Assembly (NCBI GenBank): GCA_963839645.1
Contig: CAWIVZ010000002.1
Coordinates: 268,324-332,323 of the forward strand
Source of the DNA: PALSA-911 sp963839645
GTDB taxonomy: Bacteria > Pseudomonadota > Alphaproteobacteria > Acetobacterales > Acetobacteraceae
Length of the DNA stretch: 64,000 nucleotides
Reading direction: 5' to 3'
The position numbers and the translations under genes are program-made. This document shows, piece after piece, positions 47,976-56,668 of this stretch (position 1 is its first letter; every line of letters starts with the position of its first letter). The notes below the pieces were generated by a model, which saw only the letters and a list, made by a program, of their open reading frames with translations, had not been told where the DNA came from and ran no database searches.

Positions 47976-50456
47976 ATGGATAGAACATTGCCAGAACTCT
48001 TTTCCGGCTGGTTCGCCGGGCGCGGCTGGAAACCGCGGCCGCACCAGCTGGCGATGCTGCTTGCGGCACGGGCCGGGGAGTCGGTGCTGCTCATCGCGCC
48101 GACCGGCGGCGGCAAGACGCTGGCCGGGTTCCTGCCCAGCCTGATCGAGTTGCACGAGGCGCCGCGCGAGGGGCTGCACACGCTGTATGTCAGCCCGTTG
48201 AAGGCGCTGGCCACCGATATCGCCCGCAACCTGACCGCGCCGGTCACCGAGATGGGCCTCGCCGTCACGATCGAGACCCGGACAGGCGACACGCCGGCCA
48301 ACCGCCGCCGGCGCCAGCGGGAGGCGCCGCCGAATATCCTGCTGACCACGCCGGAAAGCCTGGCGGTGCTGCTGTCGCTGGCCGACGCCCCTGCCCTGTT
48401 CGCCGGGCTTTCCCGCGTGGTGGTCGACGAGGTGCATGCGTTGGCCGGCACCAAGCGCGGCGACCAGCTGGCGCTGTGTCTGTCGCGGCTGCGTGGGATC
48501 GCGCCATCCACGCGTATCGCCGGGCTGTCCGCCACCGTCGCGCATCCGGCGGCGCTGATGGCGTATTGCGGCGCCCACCGTCTGATCGAGGAGCCGGACG
48601 GCACGCCGCCGGAAATCTCGTTGATGGTGCCGCCGGGGGAGCTGTCCTGGGCCGGACATATGGGGCTGGAGGCCGCACCCCTGGTTCTGGCGCGCATCCG
48701 CGAGGCCGGCATGACGATCGTGTTCGTCAACACCCGCGCGCAGGCGGAGCTGATCTTCCAGGAACTGTGGAAGCTGAACGACGAAACCCTGCCGATCGCC
48801 CTGCATCACGGCAGCCTGGAAGTGGAGCAGCGCCGCAAGGTGGAGGCCGCGATGTCGGCCGGCAGGCTGCGCGCGGTGGTGGCGACGTCCTCGCTCGATC
48901 TCGGCATCGATTGGGGCGGCGTGGACCAGGTGCTGCAGATCGGCGCGCCGAAGGGGGTTTCGCGCCTGCTGCAGCGCGTCGGGCGGGCCAATCACCGGAT
49001 GGACGAGGCCTCGCGCGCCGTGCTGGTGCCGGCCAACCGGTTCGAGGTGCTGGAATGCGAGGCGGCGATCGAGGGCGTGGCCGCGCGCGAGCTGGACGGC
49101 GATCCGCCGCGGCCGGGCGGGCTGGATGTGCTGGCGCAGCATCTTCTCGGCATGGCCTGCGGCGCGCCGTTCCTGCCGGACGACGCCTATGGCGAAATTC
49201 GCACGGCGCAACCGTACGCGAACCTGCCGCGGGAAGATTTCGACGCGGTGCTGGAATACGTCGCCACCGGCGGCTACGCGCTGGCCGCCTATGAGCAGAA
49301 CCACAAGCTGTTCACCGACAGCGAGGGCCGGGTGCATGTCCGCTCCGCCCGCATCGCCGCGCAGTACCGGATGAACATCGGCACCATCGTCGAGGCGCCG
49401 CTGCTGAAGGTGAAGCTGGTCGGCAAGCGCCGCTTCGGCCCGACCTTGGGCGAGGTGGAGGAGTATTTCGTCAATCAGCTGCGCCCCGGCGATGCCTTCA
49501 TCTTCGCCGGGCGGAAGCTGAAATTCCTGCGCGTGCACGAAATGGCGGTGGAGGCGGCCGAAGGTGGCGAAGGCGATCCGCTGGTGCCGGCCTATGCCGG
49601 CGGGCGGCTGCCGCTGACCACCAACCTGGCGGCAAGGGTGCGCGGCCTGCTGCAATCGCCGCGCGACTGGCAGCGCTTTCCCGAACAGGTGGCTGACTGG
49701 CTGCGTCTGCAACAGAAGCGCTCCCGCCTGCCCGGCCGCGATGATCTGCTGGTGGAGACGTTTCCCCGCGGCGGCTGCTGGTATCTGGTGGCCTATTGCT
49801 TCGAGGGCCGCAACGCGCATCAGACCCTGGGCATGCTGCTGACCAGACGCATGGAGCGGGCCGGCTTCGCGCCGCTCGGCTTCGTCGCCACCGACTACGT
49901 GATCGGCATCTGGTCCGCGTTCCAGCCGACCGGCATCGCCGCGCTGTTCGACCAGGACATGCTCGGCGACGACCTGGAGGAATGGATGGCCGACAGTTCC
50001 ATGCTGAAGCGGAGTTTTCGCAACGTCGCGGTGATCGCCGGGCTGATCAACCGCAACAGCCCAGGCGCGGACAAGAACCGGCGGCAGGTGACGGTGAATT
50101 CCGACCTGATCTACGAGGTGCTGCGCCGCCACCAGCCCGACCATATCCTGCTGCGCGCCACCCGGGCGGATGCCGCGCACGGGCTGATCGACCTGGAGCG
50201 CGTGGCCGCGATGCTGGCGCGGGTGCGCGGGCGGATCGTGCACATGGTGCTGTCACGCGTGTCGCCGCTGGCGGTGCCGATCCTGCTGGAGATCGGCCGC
50301 GAGCAGGTGACCAGCGAGGCGGACCAGGACGAATTGCTGGCCGAGGCGGAAGCCGTGGTGGCGGAGGCGATGAGCGAGGCGGAACCGGAGATGCCGCAAA
50401 CCCGTCGCCCGACCCGCAGGGCCGCGCCGGTTCAGACGGATCTGTTCAACGCATGA
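47976..50456 (+). CDS. ligase-associated Lhr-like DEXH-box helicase
   Basis: An 826-residue superfamily 2 helicase of the Lhr-core type. It has Walker A 'IAPTGGGKTLAG' near residue 43, 'VSPLKALATDIARNL', 'TTPESLAVLL', the DEVH box in 'VVVDEVHALAGTKRGDQLAL', 'GLSATVAHP', 'ALHHGSLEVEQRRKVEAAM' and 'QRVGRANHRMDE'. A winged-helix and C-terminal domain follow, ending 'QTDLFNA'. Lhr-core enzymes move 3' to 5' on single strands and unwind RNA:DNA or DNA duplexes. The start ATG has AAGGGGAG. The phosphoesterase gene starts in its stop codon. Confidence 0.95.
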   Translation: MDRTLPELFSGWFAGRGWKPRPHQLAMLLAARAGESVLLIAPTGGGKTLAGFLPSLIELHEAPREGLHTLYVSPLKALATDIARNLTAPVTEMGLAVTIETRTGDTPANRRRRQREAPPNILLTTPESLAVLLSLADAPALFAGLSRVVVDEVHALAGTKRGDQLALCLSRLRGIAPSTRIAGLSATVAHPAALMAYCGAHRLIEEPDGTPPEISLMVPPGELSWAGHMGLEAAPLVLARIREAGMTIVFVNTRAQAELIFQELWKLNDETLPIALHHGSLEVEQRRKVEAAMSAGRLRAVVATSSLDLGIDWGGVDQVLQIGAPKGVSRLLQRVGRANHRMDEASRAVLVPANRFEVLECEAAIEGVAARELDGDPPRPGGLDVLAQHLLGMACGAPFLPDDAYGEIRTAQPYANLPREDFDAVLEYVATGGYALAAYEQNHKLFTDSEGRVHVRSARIAAQYRMNIGTIVEAPLLKVKLVGKRRFGPTLGEVEEYFVNQLRPGDAFIFAGRKLKFLRVHEMAVEAAEGGEGDPLVPAYAGGRLPLTTNLAARVRGLLQSPRDWQRFPEQVADWLRLQQKRSRLPGRDDLLVETFPRGGCWYLVAYCFEGRNAHQTLGMLLTRRMERAGFAPLGFVATDYVIGIWSAFQPTGIAALFDQDMLGDDLEEWMADSSMLKRSFRNVAVIAGLINRNSPGADKNRRQVTVNSDLIYEVLRRHQPDHILLRATRADAAHGLIDLERVAAMLARVRGRIVHMVLSRVSPLAVPILLEIGREQVTSEADQDELLAEAEAVVAEAMSEAEPEMPQTRRPTRRAAPVQTDLFNA

Positions 50457-51154
50457 GCGCTGCCCCGATCCACGTCGCCGGCGAGCGGCTGATGCTCGAT
50501 CCCGCCGGCGCGCTGCTCTGGCCCGAGCACGGGCTGATGGCGGTCTCTGACCTGCATCTGGAAAAAGGCACCGCCTTCGCCCGTCAGGGGATGCTGCTGC
50601 CGCCCTGGGACACGCGCGCGACGCTGGATCGCCTGGCGCTGCTGCTGCGCCGCTACCGGCCGAGGATCGTCGTGGCACTCGGCGACAGCTTTCACGACCG
50701 CGGCGGCGCTGCCCGGCTGCCGGCGGCCGAGGTCGCCCGGATCACCGCCATGACCGGCACGACGCGCTTCGTCTGGGTGCTCGGCAACCATGATCCGCAG
50801 CCGGCTGGGCAGCTAGGTGGCGATTGGGTGGATGAATTTTCGCTGGGAACGCTCATATTCCGGCATCAGGGTAATGCAACCGTAGTACGAGCCGACTCGC
50901 CAGGAGAGATCTGTGGCCATCACCACCCCAAAGCCGCCATCGCCGTGCGCGGTGGCACGCAGAGCCGCGCGTGCTTCGTCGCCGATGCGCGGCGCGTCAT
51001 GCTGCCGGCCTTCGGCGCCTATACCGGGGGCCTGGATGTGACCCATCCGGAGATCTCCCGGCTGTTCCCGCGCGGCGGACGGGTGTTTCTGCTCGGACGC
51101 GAGCGGCTGTTCTCCTTTGCGCTTGCCGCGCCCAAGCGGGGTGCGGCCCGTTGA
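50453..51154 (+). CDS. pdeM: ligase-associated DNA damage response phosphoesterase (PdeM)
   Basis: A 233-residue calcineurin-like phosphoesterase. The metal-binding motifs are 'VSDLHLEKGTAFARQGMLLP', 'VVALGDSFHDRGGAARLP', 'WVLGNHDPQP' and 'EICGHHHPKA'. This set and the gene context define the phosphoesterase of the ligase-associated DNA repair cluster, whose characterised relative is a 2',3'-cyclic or DNA phosphodiesterase. The ATG overlaps the helicase stop (ATGA), and its own stop overlaps the photolyase start. Confidence 0.93.
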   Translation: MSAAPIHVAGERLMLDPAGALLWPEHGLMAVSDLHLEKGTAFARQGMLLPPWDTRATLDRLALLLRRYRPRIVVALGDSFHDRGGAARLPAAEVARITAMTGTTRFVWVLGNHDPQPAGQLGGDWVDEFSLGTLIFRHQGNATVVRADSPGEICGHHHPKAAIAVRGGTQSRACFVADARRVMLPAFGAYTGGLDVTHPEISRLFPRGGRVFLLGRERLFSFALAAPKRGAAR

Positions 51155-52581
51155 CCGACGCCCCGGCTCTGCTCTGGTTCCGCCAGGATCTTCGCCTCGC
51201 CGACCATGCGGCGCTGCACGCGGCGCTGCGCGGCGGGCGCAAGGTGCTGCCGGTGTTCGTGCTGGACGATGCGGCCGCCGGGGCCTGGGCGCCGGGCGGG
51301 GCGTCGCGCTGGTGGCTGCACCACAGCCTGGCCGCGCTGTCTGGTCGGCTGGCCGCGCTCGGCGCGACGCTGGTGCTTCGCCGGGGTTCGGCGCTGGAAC
51401 AGATCCCCCTTCTGGCACGCGAAATCGGCGCCACCGAGGTGCATACCGGCGGCGGACCGGAACCCTGGGCGCGCGCACTGGACCGCGACGTGGCGGCGGC
51501 GCTGAAGAAATCTGGCGCGGAACTGCACCGCCACCGCACGCGCATGCTGTTCAATCCGGAGGCCATTCGCACCGCCGCGGGCGGCGTCTATGGCGTCTAC
51601 ACCCCGTTCGGCCGCGCCTGCCGGGCGAGCGGCGGACCGCGCCCATTGCTGCCCGCGCCCGAACGCATCCCCTGCCCCGCGCCGCCGGCCTCGGACCGGC
51701 TGGAGGATTGGGGGTTGCTGCCGAACGGTCCGGATTGGGCCGGCGGCCTGCGCGCGTCCTGGACGCCCGGCGAGGCCGGCGCCCAGGCCCGGTTGCGGCA
51801 TTTCCTGCAAGATGGTCTGGTGTCCTATGCCACGCGCCGCAATCTGCCGGGGATCGATGGCACCTCGATGCTGTCGCCGCATATCGCCTGGGGCGAGATC
51901 TCGCTCGCGCAGGCGTGGTTCGCGGCCGAAGCCGTTTCTGGCGGCGCCGGCGAGGGGCTGGCGGTGTTCCAGTCCGAACTGCTCTGGCGCGAATTCTCCA
52001 TCTATCAGCTGTGGCATCATCCGGACCTGCCGGAACAGCCATTGCGGAAAAATTTCGCCGGCATGCAATGGCGCGAAGATCCGGCGGGGCTGGCGGCCTG
52101 GCAGCGCGGGCAGACCGGCATTCCCATCGTCGATGCCGGCATGCGCCAGCTCTGGCAGACCGGCTGGATGCATAACCGGGTGCGGATGATCGTGGCCTCG
52201 TTCCTGACCAAGCATCTGCTGCTGCCCTGGCAGGAAGGCGAGGCCTGGTTCTGGGACACGCTGGTGGACGCCGACCTGTCCGCCAACGCCGCCAGCTGGC
52301 AATGGGTGGCCGGCAGCGGTGCGGACGCGGCGCCGTATTTCCGGGTGTTCAACCCGGTGCTGCAGGGCCAGAAATTCGACCCCGACGGCAGCTACGTGCG
52401 CCGCTTCGTGCCGGAACTGGCGCGGCTCGGCGGCAAATATGCGCACGCCCCCTGGGAAGCACCGGCCCCGGTGCTGGCCACGGCCGGGATCGTGCTGGGG
52501 CGCACCTATCCGCGGCCGATGATCGATCTCGCCGCCGGGCGCGACCGGGCGCTGGCGGCGTGGCGGGGTTTGGCGGCATGA
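51151..52581 (+). CDS. phrB: deoxyribodipyrimidine photo-lyase
   Basis: A 476-residue class I photolyase, which repairs cyclobutane pyrimidine dimers with blue light through FAD. The antenna-binding N-terminal domain starts 'LLWFRQDLRLADHAALHAAL'. FAD-domain signatures are 'FQSELLWREFSIYQLWHHPD', 'RQLWQTGWMHNRVRMIVASF', 'DADLSANAASWQWVAGSGAD' and 'FRVFNPVLQGQKFDPDG'. The start is TTG 51151, which overlaps the phosphoesterase stop as TTGA, placing it in the same operon as the ligase-associated repair genes. The frame is intact and the length is normal. Confidence 0.96.
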   Translation: MTDAPALLWFRQDLRLADHAALHAALRGGRKVLPVFVLDDAAAGAWAPGGASRWWLHHSLAALSGRLAALGATLVLRRGSALEQIPLLAREIGATEVHTGGGPEPWARALDRDVAAALKKSGAELHRHRTRMLFNPEAIRTAAGGVYGVYTPFGRACRASGGPRPLLPAPERIPCPAPPASDRLEDWGLLPNGPDWAGGLRASWTPGEAGAQARLRHFLQDGLVSYATRRNLPGIDGTSMLSPHIAWGEISLAQAWFAAEAVSGGAGEGLAVFQSELLWREFSIYQLWHHPDLPEQPLRKNFAGMQWREDPAGLAAWQRGQTGIPIVDAGMRQLWQTGWMHNRVRMIVASFLTKHLLLPWQEGEAWFWDTLVDADLSANAASWQWVAGSGADAAPYFRVFNPVLQGQKFDPDGSYVRRFVPELARLGGKYAHAPWEAPAPVLATAGIVLGRTYPRPMIDLAAGRDRALAAWRGLAA

Positions 52582-53318
52582 ACGTTCCCATCCAGCCGGC
52601 CCCGCTCACCCAGGCGACAACGCTCCCCCGCCCGGTCATTCCGCATGGCGTGCCGATCCGCGTCGTCGGCGACGTGCACGGCGATGCCAAGGCGTTCGCC
52701 TATGCCGTCGCCACCGACCGGTTCGTCGTGCAGCTCGGCGATCTGGTGGATTACGGCCCCGACAGCGCCACCGCGCTGGAGCTGATGTTCCAGCTGATCG
52801 ACGAGGGCCGCGGGCTGTTCCTGCTCGGCAACCACGACTTCAAGCTGGCCCGGGCGCTGGCCGGGCAGCATGTCTACATGACGCCCATCCTGGCCGAGAC
52901 GCTGCGCGCCCTGGGACCGGAGCTGCGCAGCCGGGCGCTGGCGGAGTTCCTGCGCGCCCCGGCCTGGCTACGCCACGAAGGCGCGCTGTTCGTGCATGGC
53001 GGGTTCCATCCGGCGATGCTGGCGAACGAGGCGCCGGCGATCGATCTGCGCCGCCCGGACGGACCGCTGTCGCGCGCCTTGTACGGCGAGCCGACCGGAC
53101 GCACCCAGCAGGACGGTTTCCCCGAACGCAGCCTGGGCTGGGTGGACCGCATCCCGGCGGGAATGACGGTCTATTGCGGCCATGACCGGCGCAGCACCGA
53201 CGGCCGGCCCTACCGCCGCTCCGGCATGGGCGGGGGCACGGCGGTGTTCCTCGACACCGGGGCGAGCAAGGGCGGGCACCTGTCCTGGATCGACCTGCCG
53301 GCCGCGCCGGAGCGATAG
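52578..53318 (+). CDS. metallophosphoesterase (PPP-like serine/threonine phosphatase fold)
   Basis: A 246-residue calcineurin-like enzyme distinct from pdeM. The motifs are 'VVGDVHGDAKAFAYAV', 'VQLGDLVDYGPDS', 'LLGNHDFKLAR', 'LFVHGGFHPAML' and 'TVYCGHDRRS'. This is the arrangement of small PPP-family or PrpE/PNKP-type phosphatases. The ATG overlaps the photolyase stop (ATGA), so it is the last tightly linked gene of the repair operon; possible DNA 3'- or 5'-end or nucleotide phosphatase activity is an inference. Confidence 0.9.
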   Translation: MNVPIQPAPLTQATTLPRPVIPHGVPIRVVGDVHGDAKAFAYAVATDRFVVQLGDLVDYGPDSATALELMFQLIDEGRGLFLLGNHDFKLARALAGQHVYMTPILAETLRALGPELRSRALAEFLRAPAWLRHEGALFVHGGFHPAMLANEAPAIDLRRPDGPLSRALYGEPTGRTQQDGFPERSLGWVDRIPAGMTVYCGHDRRSTDGRPYRRSGMGGGTAVFLDTGASKGGHLSWIDLPAAPER

Positions 53319-53418
53319 GCCCGGGACCGGGCTGGTCCGCCGCGTATCCGGGGGGGACAAAGCCGCGGTTTCATGGCAGGATCGAACCCGAGAAACCAGT
53401 CGGACCTAGCGATCGCCG

Positions 53419-53952
53419 ATGCGACAATTGCTGTTACTGCGCCACGCGAAATCGTCCTGGGATGATCCGAAGCTGTCGGACCATGCCCGTCCGCTGAACT
53501 CCCGCGGCCGCAAGTCGGCCAGCGCGATGCGCCATGCCATGCGCGAGCTGGGCCTGGCGCCGGACATCGTTCTGGTATCTTCGGCCCGGCGGACGCTGCA
53601 GACCCTGGAAGCCCTGGAACCGTGGGACGACCAGCCGCTGGTCGAGCCGATGGACCAGCTGTATCTCGCCGATGCCGCCCATCTGCTTGGTGCGCTGCGC
53701 GAGGTATCGGACACCGCGCGCAGCGTGTTGCTGATCGGCCATAACCCCGGCCTGCACGATCTGGCGCTGCTGCTGGTCGGGCCTGTCGGGCTGGGCACGC
53801 AAAGCCCGAACATCAGCCGACTGGCCGAGGGCTACCCGACCGGCGCGCTGACCGAGTTCTCGATCCCCGGCCCCTGGTCGACGCTGGGGGAAGGCGGCGG
53901 CCGGCTGCTGCGGTTCCTGGCGCCGCGCGATCTGCCGGAACTGGCGGCGTGA
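53419..53952 (+). CDS. SixA-type histidine phosphatase
   Basis: A 177-residue histidine phosphatase-superfamily protein. The catalytic 'LLLLRHAKSSWDD' is at the N-terminus, 'LVSSARRTLQTLEAL' gives the second Arg, and 'LLIGHNPGLHDLALLL' the second His, in the short SixA arrangement. Likely targets are phosphohistidine or phosphorylated small molecules. The CHAD-domain gene follows after one base, so the two are co-translated; SixA-CHAD pairs are frequent in Proteobacteria. Confidence 0.9.
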   Translation: MRQLLLLRHAKSSWDDPKLSDHARPLNSRGRKSASAMRHAMRELGLAPDIVLVSSARRTLQTLEALEPWDDQPLVEPMDQLYLADAAHLLGALREVSDTARSVLLIGHNPGLHDLALLLVGPVGLGTQSPNISRLAEGYPTGALTEFSIPGPWSTLGEGGGRLLRFLAPRDLPELAA

Positions 53953-53953
53953 G

Positions 53954-55582
53954 TTGAACGATCCCGGGCCAGCGGTATCCGATGTCGAAGATCCACCTGT
54001 CGAAACGCCGGAAGAAGCCTCCCTGCCTGAAGCGCCGGATCCGGATGCGGTCGAATGGGACCTGGTCTTGCCGCTGGAGGATGCCGCCCGGCTCGGCCGG
54101 CTGAAGCTGCTGGCGAAGCTGCGCGAGGGACGTGCCCGCAGCCGGGCCGTGCGCATGGTCTGGCATGACGGACCGGACGGATCCCTGGCGAAGGCCGGGC
54201 TGGCGCTGGTGGAACAGCGCGGCCACTGGCGGCTGGAAATGCTGCGCCCGCCGGCCGAACCCCGGCCCGATGCCGCCTGGCCGCCCGGGACCGTCCCGCC
54301 GCTGTTGGCCGAAGCCGCGTCCCAGCAGGATCTGGTCACGGCCGCGCCCTTGCGCGAGCAGGCCGCCCCACCGTTCACGCCCGCGCTGCCCGAGCCCTGC
54401 ATCCCCTGGGCGGCGTTCGAGGGGCGCGCGCTCAGCCTGTCGCTGCGCTACGCGCATCAGCCGGTGGAACTGACGGTGCTGCAAGGCGCGATCCGCACCG
54501 TGATGCGTGAGCACCCGACCGCGCGGCTGCACATTTCCGGCCCGCCGGTGGCAACGACGGCCATCGCGCTGCTGCTGGCCGGCGAGATCGGGCTGGCGGT
54601 GCCCCGGGCCAGCCTGGCCGCCGAAGCGATCGCGGCGGCGCGCGGCGGCGCGCCGAAGCCGCGGGCACTGGGCGCGCCGAAGCTGTCGCGCGATTTCGCC
54701 GTGGCCGGGGCATTCGACCATATCGTCGCGCATCTGTCCGATGTCATCCTCTACTGGGGACCGCTGGCCGCCGGCGGCGAGGACGGACCGGAGCCGGTGC
54801 ACCAGATGCGCGTGGCGACCCGACGGCTGCGCTCGGCCTTGTCGATCTTCAGCCGCGCCACCGCCTCCCCCAGCGTCGCCCAGGTGGATGCGGGCCTGAA
54901 GGCGCTCTCCAAGGCGCTCGGTCCGGCCCGGGACTGGGATGTCTTCAATGGCGGGATCGGCGCCGAGATCGGCCATGCCTTCGCCGCCGACCAGGCGGAT
55001 GGCCAGGCCGTGGCCCGGCTGCTGGCGGCAACGGAACGCCAGCGGGTCGCCGGGTATGAAGCGCTGCGCCGCTTCGTCGCCTCCCCCGACTACCGCCAGC
55101 TGGGAATCCGCCTCGCCGCGCTGGCCGCGACGCGGCCGTGGGAGGCGGAAATCGGCGAGGACGCCCACACGGCGCTGGACCTGAAGCTGGAGGCTTTCGC
55201 CGCCACGGTGCTGCAGCGGCGCTGGAAGCGGATGTTCGCCGAGGGCGACGACATCGGGCAGCTGGAAACCGAAACCCTGCACGCCATCCGCCTGCGGGCG
55301 AAGCGGCTGCGCTATGCGGCGGAGTTCTTCGCCGCCCTGTTCCCGCCGAAAGCCACGAAGCGCTTCATTCTCCGGCTGAGCGAGTTGCAGGACAAACTCG
55401 GCACGCTGAACGATGGTGCCGTGGCGGCGGACCTGCTGCATTCCCTGCAGGGTGGCGGCACCGAGCGGGCCTTCGCGATCGGCGCGGTGCGCGGCTTCGT
55501 GGCCGCGATCGGCGGCGCCTCGCGCGCCGGCATCGCGGATGCCTGGAAGAAGTTCCGCAAGCAGGATCCGTTCTGGACTTGA
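53954..55582 (+). CDS. CHAD domain-containing protein with diverged CYTH-like N-terminus
   Basis: A 542-residue protein starting at TTG 53954, two bases after the SixA stop. Residues 1-240 are acidic and Pro-rich at first, then a strand-rich region that may be a diverged CYTH (triphosphate tunnel) domain. Residues 245-542 are the helical CHAD domain, whose basic helices bind polyphosphate: 'HQMRVATRRLRSALSIF', 'ALGPARDWDVF', 'HAIRLRAKRLRYAAEFFAAL' and 'LSELQDKLGTLND'. A role in polyphosphate binding or turnover is likely; catalysis by the N-terminal part is uncertain. Confidence 0.87.
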   Translation: MNDPGPAVSDVEDPPVETPEEASLPEAPDPDAVEWDLVLPLEDAARLGRLKLLAKLREGRARSRAVRMVWHDGPDGSLAKAGLALVEQRGHWRLEMLRPPAEPRPDAAWPPGTVPPLLAEAASQQDLVTAAPLREQAAPPFTPALPEPCIPWAAFEGRALSLSLRYAHQPVELTVLQGAIRTVMREHPTARLHISGPPVATTAIALLLAGEIGLAVPRASLAAEAIAAARGGAPKPRALGAPKLSRDFAVAGAFDHIVAHLSDVILYWGPLAAGGEDGPEPVHQMRVATRRLRSALSIFSRATASPSVAQVDAGLKALSKALGPARDWDVFNGGIGAEIGHAFAADQADGQAVARLLAATERQRVAGYEALRRFVASPDYRQLGIRLAALAATRPWEAEIGEDAHTALDLKLEAFAATVLQRRWKRMFAEGDDIGQLETETLHAIRLRAKRLRYAAEFFAALFPPKATKRFILRLSELQDKLGTLNDGAVAADLLHSLQGGGTERAFAIGAVRGFVAAIGGASRAGIADAWKKFRKQDPFWT

Positions 55583-55713
55583 CGAATTTACAACTCGTGA
55601 CAATTCGCCGGTTGCGCCCGCGTGCCGCGCGGGCTACGCGTCCGTCCGGAGGCTGTCCCGACGGGTCGTGAAGCCTTCCTGTTCAACGCCGTCAGAACAA
55701 GGCTTCGCGCACC

Positions 55714-56355
55714 GTGCAATTGCGCCGCCCGCGCCGAATATTCCGCTCCTCCCCCTCCCGCCCGTCGTTCGGGCTTTCCTGGCTCGCAGGCTCCGTCCGG
55801 CCGGTGCATCTGGGCCTGGGGGCGGTCGTGCTGCTCGGCGCCGCCGTTCTGACCTTCGCCGGGCCGCTTTCCTCCGCCGGCCCCCTCGCGGGCGTGTTCG
55901 CCGGACGCTCCGCCCCATCGGTTCGCGTGGAAGCGGCGGCGGGCGACATCGCCGTCGTCGACGGCAGCACGCTGCGCCTCGCCAAGCAGGTGGTGCGGCT
56001 GCTGGGCATCGAGACGCCGGAACGCGGCCAAACCTGCCACGCCGCCAGCACCATGGGCGCTTCCCTGGGCGGCTTCGACTGCGGCGCCGCCGCCGCGGCC
56101 GCGCTGGCGGCCCTGGTGCGGGAGCACCCGGTTGCCTGCGACGTGCGCGACACCAACTCCATGGGCCGTCCGCTGGCGATCTGCGACGCCGGCGGGAAGG
56201 AACTGAACCTTGCTTTGGTCGCCGACGGATGGGCCCGCGCCGGAAGCGCCCGGGGCCTGGCCGGCAACCGGGCGGAAGACCTCAAAAAGGCGGAGTTGCT
56301 GGCCCGCAGCGAGCATCGCGGCCTGTGGGCGCAGCCTCCCGCGGGAACCCGATAG
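55714..56355 (+). CDS. thermonuclease-like (SNase fold) protein, membrane-anchored
   Basis: A 213-residue protein starting at GTG 55714. One N-terminal membrane segment (about residues 32-58) is followed by a staphylococcal-nuclease-like fold: 'VDGSTLRLAKQVVRLLGIET', then 'PERGQTC', 'CDVRDTNSMGRPLAIC' and 'KELNLALVADGWARAG'. The two catalytic arginines and the glutamate of the family are present (RLLGIETPE, GRPLA), but the DGDT calcium-binding Asp is Ser and the second calcium ligand Asp is Glu. Nuclease activity may therefore be weak or lost. Extra cysteines suggest a periplasmic disulfide. Confidence 0.82.
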   Translation: MQLRRPRRIFRSSPSRPSFGLSWLAGSVRPVHLGLGAVVLLGAAVLTFAGPLSSAGPLAGVFAGRSAPSVRVEAAAGDIAVVDGSTLRLAKQVVRLLGIETPERGQTCHAASTMGASLGGFDCGAAAAAALAALVREHPVACDVRDTNSMGRPLAICDAGGKELNLALVADGWARAGSARGLAGNRAEDLKKAELLARSEHRGLWAQPPAGTR

Positions 56356-56365
56356 CGGCCGGGCC

Positions 56366-56437
56366 GGCGCGATAGAACGCCGCGCGCCCGGCACGATAAA
56401 ATGCCACGCGCGTGGCACGATAAGACCATGCTGCGGG
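56366..56437. repeat. three tandem copies of a 24-base repeat
   Basis: Units at 56366-56389, 56390-56413 and 56414-56437 share the core GGC-R-CGATA-R-A followed by CGCGC; the third is more diverged, and a partial fourth copy may precede them at 56345-56365. They lie just after the nuclease-like gene, in the 313-base leader of the citrate synthase gene. The rest of the leader to 56668 holds no gene I can support. Confidence 0.6.
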
Positions 56438-56668
56438 CGCGAAGGTTGCGTCCGCCGCAACTCCGCCATAATTTTCCTCCGAGCCGGAATTCCAGCCAAC
56501 GAGATTTGTCGAACGATGCATCCCACCCCACCTGCACGGAACCGGGTTCCCAGGCGAGATGCAGCGCAACGCCAGGCTCGTCGCCATACAGAACGGCCCG
56601 TAAGGGCTTGCCGGTACGGGGTTTTGTGGCTGGACTGTCAAACGCGGCCAATATTCACGTGAGGGCAG

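Noticed and set aside
47283..50243. Minus-strand frame of about 990 codons opposite the helicase
   Set aside because: The helicase motifs are all on the plus strand; the antisense frame is a GC artefact.
53370..53400. GGGTTCGATCC on the minus strand resembling a tRNA T-arm
   Set aside because: No pairing stem and no cloverleaf in the 100-base gap.
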